Source: an uncultured Candidatus Melainabacteria bacterium
GTDB taxonomy: Bacteria; Cyanobacteriota; Vampirovibrionia; Gastranaerophilales; Gastranaerophilaceae
Length of the DNA stretch: 34,577 nt
Assembly (NCBI GenBank): GCA_937895785.1
Contig: CALBKW010000010.1
Span: 1 to 34,577, forward strand
Direction of reading: 5' to 3'
The notes below the pieces were generated by a model. That model saw nothing but the letters and a program-made list of their open reading frames with translations, did no database searches and was not told where the DNA came from. Shown here one piece after another: positions 23,947-31,672 of this stretch; position 1 is the first letter of the stretch; every line of letters begins with the position of its first letter. A program made the translations under genes and the position numbers.

Positions 23947-25062
23947 ATGCTTGAAATTATTGAAAACAAAGCTTCTCGGCTTTGTGAGTGGATGAACACT
24001 AGTAGTAACGCGACTTTTAGGCTTTGTGATTTAAAGCCTAATTTTATGTTTTTGTTGCGTAGGATAAAAGAATTGTGTCACCCTGAACTCGATTCAGAAT
24101 CTCATAAATGTATAGAAGAAAAATCTAACGTTTTGTCGTTCCGAACTTGTTTCGGAATCGCAATGTTATTCCAAAGAGGCCATGCGACCCTGAAACGAGT
24201 TCAGGGTGACAACGTATTCAATATTCCGTCATACCGCGCAAACGAAGTGCGTTGCGGTATCTTTAAAAAGGTCTTGAGAAAGATCCCGCAATGCGTTCCA
24301 CTTATGCGGGATGACATAAAGATTGGACATACCTTCAAAAAAGCCTTCGCCTTCACCCTAGCAGAAACCCTAATCGTAATGGGTATTATTGGCGTGGTTG
24401 CAGCGCTAACAATTCCAAACTTGAACTCATCAACAGCAGACAAAGAAAAAGTTGCGAAATTACAAAAAATATATTCAAACTTGAATGATGCTTTTGGACG
24501 CGCGCAAGCGGTGTATGGTTCATTTGATGAATGGACACAGGATGATACGACAGATTCAGCTAAATTAACACGTATTGGCGAACGTATTTCAGAGTTTTTA
24601 AAGGTTACAAAAACTTGTAATCAAACAACAGGTTGTCGTCCAAACTCAAAACAGTATAATTTTTATGGTGATGAACTTTCTAGTAATTATAATGCAAGTT
24701 CAAAATATGGATATAATGTTATATTAGCTGATGGTACAGCGTTATTAATAGAAAATTCAGGTGCTGCTAGTCTGCAAATCCATGCTGATATAGATGGTAT
24801 CAATAAGGGAGCAAATAAAGAAGGTACTGATTTATTCACGTTCTCTGTAGTTGAAGAAAATGGAGTATATTCAATACTTCCAACAGCAAGAGGATTTACG
24901 ATGGATGAATATATTGGTGAACCAATAAACGTGGATAATGGATATGGGATTGCAACTTGGGTAATAGTTAATGGTAACATGGATTATCTAAAGGCAGATA
25001 ATAATGGCAAATGCCCTAATGGTAAAGTCTTGAATTGGACTACCAATACATCTTGTAAGTAA
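23947..25062 (+). CDS. Type IV prepilin-like protein with a repeat-derived N-terminal extension
   Basis: The core is a type II/IV pseudopilin. A|FTLAE (cut between A135 and F136, E140 as the +5 Glu) is followed by a hydrophobic helix ending in LTIPNLN, then a globular C-terminal domain with two closing cysteines (GKCPNGK, TSCK). Such proteins are processed by prepilin peptidase and build pili or secretion pseudopili. The first 130 residues are abnormal. They translate dispersed palindromic repeats (CHPELDSESH; FRTCFGIAMLFQRGHATLKR; IPSYRANEVRCGIF; MRDDIKI) instead of the usual short basic leader. I keep the start at 23947 because promoter and ribosome-binding site point there. The alternative ATG at 24304 (M120) would give a more normal leader but has no ribosome-binding site. 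Total 371 aa. Confidence 0.78.
   Translation: MLEIIENKASRLCEWMNTSSNATFRLCDLKPNFMFLLRRIKELCHPELDSESHKCIEEKSNVLSFRTCFGIAMLFQRGHATLKRVQGDNVFNIPSYRANEVRCGIFKKVLRKIPQCVPLMRDDIKIGHTFKKAFAFTLAETLIVMGIIGVVAALTIPNLNSSTADKEKVAKLQKIYSNLNDAFGRAQAVYGSFDEWTQDDTTDSAKLTRIGERISEFLKVTKTCNQTTGCRPNSKQYNFYGDELSSNYNASSKYGYNVILADGTALLIENSGAASLQIHADIDGINKGANKEGTDLFTFSVVEENGVYSILPTARGFTMDEYIGEPINVDNGYGIATWVIVNGNMDYLKADNNGKCPNGKVLNWTTNTSCK
24135..24210. repeat. Dispersed composite palindromic repeat, copy inside the prepilin ORF
   Basis: The same 76-bp unit as at 23492-23567, here translated in frame as part of the prepilin leader. A related left half-unit begins at 24077 (GTCACCCTGAACTCGATTCA). Confidence 0.88.
24228..24315. 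repeat. Second type of double-hairpin repeat inside the prepilin ORF
   Basis: Two hairpins, ATACCGC with GCGGTAT and ATCCCGC with GCGGGAT, bounded by GTCAT at the left and ATGAC at the right. This is the same overall plan as the 76-bp repeat but a different sequence. Confidence 0.8.
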
Positions 25063-25076
25063 AAATACAAAATAAT

Positions 25077-25115
25077 AAACTAGAGGCGCGAGCGGAACGC
25101 TCGCGCCTCTAGTTT
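25077..25115. terminator. Strong bidirectional hairpin terminator
   Basis: A perfect 18-bp stem (25077-25094 with 25098-25115), triloop GAA, GC-rich core GAGGCGCGAGCG. It lies between the convergent prepilin and HNH genes. The T-tract is short on both sides. Confidence 0.85.
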
Positions 25116-25144
25116 ATATTCAATTTTAGTATATCACACTCGTT

Positions 25145-26230
25145 TTATCCGATTTCGTCTTCGCCTTTTTTAAGTGCGCTCAAGTCAACTTCTAACTTGC
25201 CGTCTGATTGGTAAGACAATGTTTGAGCAACTGCTGCTGGATAGAAGTGGAAGTTTTTAATCTTGCCTGTATTGATTCTTTCAATAACTTCGTCCATATA
25301 TTTTTGAGTGTTTGTTTTCATTTCTGGGTGCATATCAACCCAATCGCCCAATGGTATAGAACTTCTTTCATGGTTACAACCACCACATTCTAGCAAGTAG
25401 TTTGTTTCAACATCTCGTCCACCTTCTGATTGAGGCTTAATGTGTTCAATTGTGCCGACGGAAAGTTTTACTAAACGTTGTCCGATTTCTGAGTGGCTTC
25501 TGTCTGAATATTTAACAACAAAAGCACTTACGTCATTTTGAGAGGTTGGCATTTTTTCTGCCTCTGTTCTCATTTGTTTGTATACTTTTTCATCAGAAAT
25601 CTTGCTTTCTAAATCGTCCATATCCTTCAAGAATGCTTTACGTTTAAACTTAATTTCTTTGTCGTTAGAAGAAACATATTTTCTTGTTTCGTCAGTAACT
25701 TTTTTTACTGTTTCTTGTTCTTTTTCTGACAGCGTTTTTGACAATGTGTCAACTGTATCAAGAATTGAATTTTGTTTTGCTTGTAATTTTTTCAATTCAG
25801 GTTCTCTGTGTTCTTTTAACAAGTCGCTAAAGTTTGCATCAGGCTTTTCTTCTGACCAGTTTTTTAGGAGGTTGAAGCATTGTTTTTCAACAGGACGCAT
25901 ATTATCTTCAAATTCGTCCAAAGCTTTTACGGCTTGTTTACTTGTGCAACCTAAGCCTTTTGTTACTTTGTTCATATCCTTTTGTGTCATCATTTCAATA
26001 CCACAACAAGGACAAGTAATGTGACCTAAACTTCTCACTCTATCTGCGTTTTTTAAACCTGTAAATGCAATTTGTTCTACATTTTGTTGGGGTTCAACCG
26101 CAGGTGATTTTTCAAACCTGTCTGGTCTTGTTGCAAACTTTAAATTTGCAAATGGTTGTGGATTGTTTTTTACATACCTGTAAATTCTTGGTGTCGCAAA
26201 TGCTGCGAATACTTGAATTGGTGGAATCAT
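25145..26230 (-). CDS. HNH endonuclease-like protein, paralogue 1
   Basis: The 361-aa product has an HNH/McrA-like site near the C-terminus: IEHIKPQSEGG (E262, H263), N277 in ETNYLLE, then CGGCNHE (C282, C285, N286, H287). An N-terminal CPCCG (C73, C76) may pair with C282/C285 to hold a structural zinc. HNH enzymes cut DNA, and many are toxins or mobile-element nucleases, but the target here is unknown. The middle is helical and highly charged. The first 60 residues look disordered and contain PQPFANLKF and IAFTGLK. It lies 11 bases after paralogue 2, with GAAGGAC ahead of the ATG, and ends at the hairpin at 25077. Confidence 0.78.
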   Translation of the reverse strand: MIPPIQVFAAFATPRIYRYVKNNPQPFANLKFATRPDRFEKSPAVEPQQNVEQIAFTGLKNADRVRSLGHITCPCCGIEMMTQKDMNKVTKGLGCTSKQAVKALDEFEDNMRPVEKQCFNLLKNWSEEKPDANFSDLLKEHREPELKKLQAKQNSILDTVDTLSKTLSEKEQETVKKVTDETRKYVSSNDKEIKFKRKAFLKDMDDLESKISDEKVYKQMRTEAEKMPTSQNDVSAFVVKYSDRSHSEIGQRLVKLSVGTIEHIKPQSEGGRDVETNYLLECGGCNHERSSIPLGDWVDMHPEMKTNTQKYMDEVIERINTGKIKNFHFYPAAVAQTLSYQSDGKLEVDLSALKKGEDEIG

Positions 26231-26241
26231 GTCCTTCTTCC

Positions 26242-27471
26242 CTAAGCAACAATGCTTAATTTTTTATTTTGAGTACCCTTAGTTTTATACTGTTCTTTCT
26301 TTTGAGCTTTAGAAACTATCTCAGCTTCTTGATTTTTTACTCTTGCCATCTCGTGTGCGATTTGTCTTTTGCTCAATTTTAATTTTGAAGTGTCTAGTTT
26401 AATTTTACCCTTAGATTCTTTTTCGACAGTTTCTGCTACTAGAATAGGATAAACACGGCATCTTTGCAATGCCTCTTTTTTATTAATTTTTTCAATTACT
26501 GCATCAATATAATTTTGCATATGGTCTTTGATTTCAGGGTTCTTGTCTACCCATTTATCAAGTGGCATATTTTTTCTGCGAGTATTCCATTCTTTACTTG
26601 CATAAACATAATTAGAATAAATGTTTTTGCCACCTTCCGAACCGTCTTGTGGGTGTCGAGGTGTAATGTGTTCTAATGAACCAACTGAAGGTTCAACAAG
26701 TGAAATACCGATTTGGAACGGTGTTTTTTCTTGTTTTGTGCCAGCATCTTTTTGTGTAAATTTAACGATAAATGCGCTTACGTTGTCGTGTGAACGTGGT
26801 ACATCTTCTGCAATGTTCAATAATTCTTGCGCTTTATCTTGCTCATTCATATTTTTAGTTACGTTATTAAGTTTTTCCAACAAACGTCTTCTACGGAAAA
26901 TGTAGTTAGGGTCTTGCTTTTCAAGAATTTCTTTTGAACTTGCAAGAAGTTTGCCAACATTTTTTGCATCGTCTTTGTTTTTGATTGTTTTGGCGCATTT
27001 AAACATTCGGTGAAGAATTTTCTGCTCAATGTTTTGAATGTTCTTCAAATGCTCTGGTCTTACTGTGTCTAATAACTCTCTTAAATTCTTTTCTGGTTCT
27101 TTTTTGCTCAAATCTTTAAGAATGCCAAAAACTTCCTTTTCAACAGGGTGCATTCTATCTTCAAATGGTTGTAATAGCTCAATAGCCTTGTCGCTTCTTC
27201 CTCCAAGGTTGTTTTTATTCAAATGGTTAATTTCTTTACCGTTAATCACTCTTGTTCCACAATAAGGACAAGGTACATCGCCCAATTCTCTGATGCTTTT
27301 TCCTACAATACTGTTATCAACCGATGTAAACGAAATGTTTGCAACGGATTGAGAAGGTGTAAATGTGTCGGTTTTTAATGTTTTCAAGGCAAAAGGATTT
27401 GTTTGATATTTGTTATCAAACAACTTTGGCGTTTGAACCTTATTTAAAGACACACTAATAGGATTGAGCAT
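26242..27471 (-). CDS. HNH endonuclease-like protein, paralogue 2, degenerate site
   Basis: This 409-aa protein matches paralogue 1 along its whole length (LGDVPCPYCG, FEDRMHPVEKEVF, DNVSAFIVKF, PSVGSLEHITP, NMPLDKWVDKNPEIK). E267, H268 and N287 are kept, but the second cysteine pair and the last histidine are replaced (S292, W295, T297), while CPYC (C68, C71) remains. It may therefore be inactive or fold without zinc. An insertion enlarges the region after EHITP, and a basic tail of about 40 residues is added. The N-terminus carries QTNPFALKTLK and NISFTSVD. GAGGAG precedes the ATG. The gap to the PLP enzyme gene upstream is 76 bases with no clear terminator. Confidence 0.74.
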   Translation of the reverse strand: MLNPISVSLNKVQTPKLFDNKYQTNPFALKTLKTDTFTPSQSVANISFTSVDNSIVGKSIRELGDVPCPYCGTRVINGKEINHLNKNNLGGRSDKAIELLQPFEDRMHPVEKEVFGILKDLSKKEPEKNLRELLDTVRPEHLKNIQNIEQKILHRMFKCAKTIKNKDDAKNVGKLLASSKEILEKQDPNYIFRRRRLLEKLNNVTKNMNEQDKAQELLNIAEDVPRSHDNVSAFIVKFTQKDAGTKQEKTPFQIGISLVEPSVGSLEHITPRHPQDGSEGGKNIYSNYVYASKEWNTRRKNMPLDKWVDKNPEIKDHMQNYIDAVIEKINKKEALQRCRVYPILVAETVEKESKGKIKLDTSKLKLSKRQIAHEMARVKNQEAEIVSKAQKKEQYKTKGTQNKKLSIVA

Positions 27472-27547
27472 ACTTATATATAGCTCCTCAAGATTTGTTT
27501 TTGCCTTAATTTCAGCATGCTTTTACAAATGTTTACATAAAAAGGTT

Positions 27548-28582
27548 TTATAATTTTCTTAAAACTTTTTCCAATCTTTGTAATTTTGATTTGTCAGTAC
27601 CTAAACCACACAAAAGCATTGTCGATTTTTCATTAGTTTTTTCGTCTTCAATTTTGTTTTCAAAAAGTTTTTCGGATAGTTCAAAACCTGTGTAATTTTT
27701 ATGTTTAATCAATATTTTTGTAATATCACTATCAAAGAAATCAATATTTGAGCAATTTTTTCTCAAAATTTGAATGTTTCCAATCAACTCATCAATTTTT
27801 TGTCGACCTTTTTGAGAGTTTAGATAATTGATATTTCTTTCAATTGAATAAAGAAGTGCATAGCTTGGCGAAGTTGTTGAAAATTTTGCCAAAGCGCTAT
27901 CTATGTCTAAAACAGTGTTTGTATGTAAAAGTGCTGTTGGATTAAGTCCTCCTGCTGTTTTATGTAGGGATTGAACGGTGAAATCAGCAATATTTACTGC
28001 ACTTTTTGGTAATTTATCCGAGAATGGATATAAAGCACCATGAGCTTCGTCTACGATTAAATAAGTTCCGTATTTTGTACAGATTTCTTTTAATGCTTTT
28101 ATGTCGCTTACAACACCGTAATAGCTTGGTGAAGTTACAATTACAGCTTTAATTTTATTGTTTTTTAAATATTTTTCTAAATTTTCGGGAGTTAACTCTT
28201 TGTGAATTCCCCATTCTTCATCTTTTTCTAATTCATAAAAAACAGGTGTTGCGCCAGAAAGTTCAACAGCATTTTTATGGCAAGGATGTGAATTATTCCA
28301 AATTAAAACTTCGTCATCTCGGTTTACGCAAGCCAAAACAGAAGCTATTATTCCACTTGTAGAACCATTAGTTAAAAATTTGGTCTTTGTAGTGCCATAA
28401 ATTTCACTTGCATGTTTTTCTGCATCTAAAAGAGCATCTTCTGGTTCGTGTGTATCCGTTTCAGATATGTCATGTTTATAGAATTGTTCAAATTTAGAAG
28501 TTATAAAAAATCTTTGAGAATGGCTTGGAGTTGTAAAAAGAGCGTTTCTGTAAGATTTATTGAATAATTTTGTTAAACTCAT
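27548..28582 (-). CDS. PLP-dependent enzyme, Orn/Lys/Arg decarboxylase fold
   Basis: Fold-type I PLP enzyme of 344 aa. TNGSTSGIIAS (71-81) binds the cofactor phosphate, DEAHGAL contains D178 which contacts the pyridine nitrogen, and SLHKTAGGL contains K208 for the Schiff base. The pattern TPSHSQ near residue 18-23 and HKTAGGL are typical of the ornithine/lysine/arginine decarboxylase group that makes polyamines. The usual C-terminal domain is missing (those enzymes run to about 480 residues or more), so the reaction may differ. It is translationally coupled to the small membrane protein (TAATG overlap). No polyamine genes are nearby. Confidence 0.85.
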   Translation of the reverse strand: MSLTKLFNKSYRNALFTTPSHSQRFFITSKFEQFYKHDISETDTHEPEDALLDAEKHASEIYGTTKTKFLTNGSTSGIIASVLACVNRDDEVLIWNNSHPCHKNAVELSGATPVFYELEKDEEWGIHKELTPENLEKYLKNNKIKAVIVTSPSYYGVVSDIKALKEICTKYGTYLIVDEAHGALYPFSDKLPKSAVNIADFTVQSLHKTAGGLNPTALLHTNTVLDIDSALAKFSTTSPSYALLYSIERNINYLNSQKGRQKIDELIGNIQILRKNCSNIDFFDSDITKILIKHKNYTGFELSEKLFENKIEDEKTNEKSTMLLCGLGTDKSKLQRLEKVLRKL

Positions 28583-28929
28583 TATTCATCACTACTTTCT
28601 TCGTTATCTGAAGTATCTTCTGAGTCATCAGATAAGTCAAAATCACCTACGTTATCTAAACCTTCTTCTTTAATAATTTCCTGTAAAAGAGCGTTAGTAT
28701 AACCGATATCCTTTTCTTTAACAACCGTTTTAGAAGATTCAATCATTGCACCAATAAGCCAGCCGAGTCCATACATTACGATAACCGCAGGAACGACTGC
28801 AGGAGCAGAACAAACAATACTTGTATAATTTATGCCACCATTTTTTATTAGATAGCATGTACCTACAATAAGCAATGTTGAACAGCCAAGTAAAAGCCCT
28901 ATGTTTTGTTTGTATCTAACAATTTTCAT
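28582..28929 (-). CDS. Small membrane protein of unknown function
   Basis: 115 aa with two hydrophobic helices, about 11-29 (LLLGCSTLLIVGTCYLI) and 38-61 (APAVVPAVIVMYGLGWLIGAMI), and a very acidic cytoplasmic-looking tail of 25 residues (DFDLSDDSEDTSDNEESSDE). No known family is recognised. It begins 3 bases after the PilZ gene stop and overlaps the PLP enzyme gene by one base, so it is translated with the flagellar-operon tail. Confidence 0.75.
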   Translation of the reverse strand: MKIVRYKQNIGLLLGCSTLLIVGTCYLIKNGGINYTSIVCSAPAVVPAVIVMYGLGWLIGAMIESSKTVVKEKDIGYTNALLQEIIKEEGLDNVGDFDLSDDSEDTSDNEESSDE

Positions 28930-28932
28930 AGG

Positions 28933-29529
28933 TTATTTGTTTTCAGCTTCCATATTTTTGTTCATACAGTATTGAATTAATGTCATTTTGTCTACATTAA
29001 CTTGGTGAACAAATCTGCCTGATAAAATAAATCTTCCGTTATCTTGTTTTTCCATACGAATTGGTTGTAACAAGCAAGATACAGATTGGTCTTCGTTTAG
29101 ATTAATTTCAACTTTATATTCGTTATCAAGGTTGATAGATTCGTTTGCAAAGAATTTTAAACCACCTGCAGACAAGTCAACAGTTGAGATGTTGTAGATT
29201 TTGTCTGTAGATAAATCTCTCATTGTAGTTTCTGTCAAGAACTTGATACGAGTGAATTGACGTCTTTGTAAAAATCTATGTTTTGTTGGGTTTGCAATAA
29301 ATAGCTCATTATCTTTAACTTCAGATGCGTGTGAAGAGAAGAAAAGAATACCATTTTGAGTATGAGAATAGAATTCACAAATAAAGTTTTGTTTGATACC
29401 GTTTGTAGGGTATTTCATTTTCATTCTAAAACCTTGAGGTGTAACTTCTGTTACTGAACCCATATTTGTAAAATTAAAGTCTTTCGGTACAATGGTTACG
29501 TCCTGGTCAATTTTTACTAATTCGTTCAT
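28933..29529 (-). CDS. PilZ-domain c-di-GMP receptor, YcgR-like
   Basis: The C-terminal half is a PilZ domain with both ligand motifs: RxxxR at R90-R94 (RRQFTR) and DxSxxG at D118-G123 (DLSAGG). The N-terminal half (about 10-85) matches the YcgR-N/PilZN-like beta barrel that precedes PilZ in flagellar brake proteins. Such proteins bind cyclic di-GMP and slow or stop flagellar rotation. Length is 198 aa, with no membrane segment. It lies 18 bases after flhA in the flagellar export operon, which supports a role in motility control. Confidence 0.9.
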   Translation of the reverse strand: MNELVKIDQDVTIVPKDFNFTNMGSVTEVTPQGFRMKMKYPTNGIKQNFICEFYSHTQNGILFFSSHASEVKDNELFIANPTKHRFLQRRQFTRIKFLTETTMRDLSTDKIYNISTVDLSAGGLKFFANESINLDNEYKVEINLNEDQSVSCLLQPIRMEKQDNGRFILSGRFVHQVNVDKMTLIQYCMNKNMEAENK

Positions 29530-29547
29530 TCTATATAAACCTTTCTA

Positions 29548-31647
29548 TTAAACTTTTCTGGTAACTTTTACAAAACCAACAGATTTTGCTTTTACGTTTG
29601 AACTAATTTCATTATACGACATAATTGTAAATTGAGGATAATTATTTACAATTAAATTTCTAAGAGGCAATCTGATTGCTGATGAACATAATATTACTGG
29701 TTGGCAACCATAAGTTGTAATAGCTTTTTGAATTTCACTATCTAAACTGTTGAATAACAAGTTTGAATATGTAGGATCGATTGTTAAATTTCTTCCGTCA
29801 GGAGAAATACCTTGAGCCAAAGTTCTTTCTACGTCAGGAGAAATGATAATTGCCATTAATTCACCATTATCAGCTACGTTTTGTTTACAAATACTTCTAG
29901 CCAAGGCATGGCGGACTTGTTCTGTTAAATAGTTGTAATCCTTGTTGAATTTAGATTGCAAGCTGATAGTTTCTAAAATAGTCTTTAAGTCACGTATAGT
30001 AACTCTTTCACTCAACAAGTTTTGAAGTATTTGTTGAATATCACCAATAGTCATATCCTTTAATAAGTCGTCAACATAAGCATCAGAAACTTCTTTTCTT
30101 AAATTATCAACCAACTGTTGAACATCACTTCTTGTTAAGATGTCGGCAGCATTTTTCTTGATAACTTCAGTCAAGTGAGTAGATACTACAGCAGAAGGAC
30201 TTACAACAGTGTAGCCATAAGCTTCTGCTAAGTCTTTTTGTTCTTCTTCAATCCATAATGCAGGTAAACCAAATGCTGGTTCAACTGCGCTAATACCTTT
30301 GATATTAGGATTATCTTCGCCACCCATAGCATTCATTGCTAAACTTCTATCTGGGTAAACTTCACCTGCTTCAATCGGTACACCTTTTAATTTAATTTGA
30401 TAAGTATTAGGTGACAATTGAAGGTTATCTCTAACTCTGATTGAAGGTAAAACAATACCCATATCAAGAGCAGTTTGTCGTCTTATTTGGGCAATACGTT
30501 CTAGTAAATCTCCGCCCATTTCAATTTGAAGTAATGGCACAAGTCTGTAACCAACTTCAATTTCAATTGTATCGACATTAAGAAGTTCCATAACGCTTTC
30601 TCGAGTAGCACGTTTGTTTCGTTTACCCATTTTTTCAGCTTTTTCTGCATCAAGTTTTGCTTGAGCTTCTGCAACAACCTTAGCTTGTTTTTCCTTGTGT
30701 TTAAGAGTAGCCCAACTTCCTAAACCAATACTGATAAGCAAAAATGGAATTGTTGGCATTCCAGGTATAATACCTAAAACAAGTAGCAATCCTGAAACAA
30801 CGCCTAAAACTCTAGGGTCAGAGAACATTTCTTTGCCTATATCTTGTGATAAAGACTCATCTTTGCCTGTCGCACGAGATACGATTAAACCTGTAGCAAC
30901 AGAGATTAGAAGAGCTGGAACTTGGGATACAAGACCGTCACCTACAGTTAGGATTGTGTATGTAGTTAAGGCAGTTGAAAAATCCATTTTCAACATTACC
31001 ATCCCAATAATTAAACCACCAATAATGTTTATAATAGTAATTAAGATACCTGCTGTTGCATCACCTTTTACGAACTTAGAAGCACCGTCCATAGTACCGT
31101 AGAAATCTGTTTCACGTTCAAGAGCTTTTCTTCGAGTTTTTGCTTCATCGTCAGAAATTAAGCCTGCATTCAAATCGGCATCAATACTTAATTGTTTACC
31201 AGGCATTTTATCCAATGTAAAACGTGCAGTTACTTCAGCAACACGTGTTGCACCACCTGTGATTACCATAAAGTTAATCAACACAAGGATTACGAAGATT
31301 ACAAAACCTACAACGTAGTTTCCTCCTACAACGAACTCCCCGAAAGAGTGAATTACGTTACCAGCTTCACCATATAACAAAATAAGTCTTGTAGAACTGA
31401 TGTTCAAGCCTAATCTAAACAATGTTGCAATTAATAATACTGTTGGAAAGCTTGAATAATCAAGAGGTTCTTTTGTATAAAGGCAAACAAGCAAAATGAT
31501 TACAGAAAGTGAAATGTTGATAGTTAACAAAATATCCAACATTGCAGGTGGAAGTGGTATAACCATCATTAAAACAATGAACACCAAGCCAATTGCTAGC
31601 GAGATGTCATTATTCTTCAATAAATTTGAAAGTTTACCCAAGTTCAT
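29548..31647 (-). CDS. flhA: Flagellar type III export protein FlhA
   Basis: FlhA forms the nonameric export gate ring. The N-terminal third has about eight membrane helices with the family signature region RLGLNISSTRLIL, GGATRVAEVTARF and LDKMPGKQLSIDADLNAGLI. The cytoplasmic part (about 350-699) has VEPAFGLPALWIEE and VVSPSAVVSTHLTEVIK, and ends ARSICKQNVADNGELMAIIISPDVE plus the tail. Length is 699 aa, normal for the family. It is 25 bases downstream of flhB in a fliP-fliQ-fliR-flhB-flhA order that is common for flagellar, not injectisome, loci. Confidence 0.97.
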   Translation of the reverse strand: MNLGKLSNLLKNNDISLAIGLVFIVLMMVIPLPPAMLDILLTINISLSVIILLVCLYTKEPLDYSSFPTVLLIATLFRLGLNISSTRLILLYGEAGNVIHSFGEFVVGGNYVVGFVIFVILVLINFMVITGGATRVAEVTARFTLDKMPGKQLSIDADLNAGLISDDEAKTRRKALERETDFYGTMDGASKFVKGDATAGILITIINIIGGLIIGMVMLKMDFSTALTTYTILTVGDGLVSQVPALLISVATGLIVSRATGKDESLSQDIGKEMFSDPRVLGVVSGLLLVLGIIPGMPTIPFLLISIGLGSWATLKHKEKQAKVVAEAQAKLDAEKAEKMGKRNKRATRESVMELLNVDTIEIEVGYRLVPLLQIEMGGDLLERIAQIRRQTALDMGIVLPSIRVRDNLQLSPNTYQIKLKGVPIEAGEVYPDRSLAMNAMGGEDNPNIKGISAVEPAFGLPALWIEEEQKDLAEAYGYTVVSPSAVVSTHLTEVIKKNAADILTRSDVQQLVDNLRKEVSDAYVDDLLKDMTIGDIQQILQNLLSERVTIRDLKTILETISLQSKFNKDYNYLTEQVRHALARSICKQNVADNGELMAIIISPDVERTLAQGISPDGRNLTIDPTYSNLLFNSLDSEIQKAITTYGCQPVILCSSAIRLPLRNLIVNNYPQFTIMSYNEISSNVKAKSVGFVKVTRKV

Positions 31648-31672
31648 TTTGTTCTCTTACCTTCACCCAAGA

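Noticed and set aside
23492..24315. CRISPR array
   Set aside because: The repeats are palindromic, of different types and irregularly spaced, with no uniform spacers and no cas genes.
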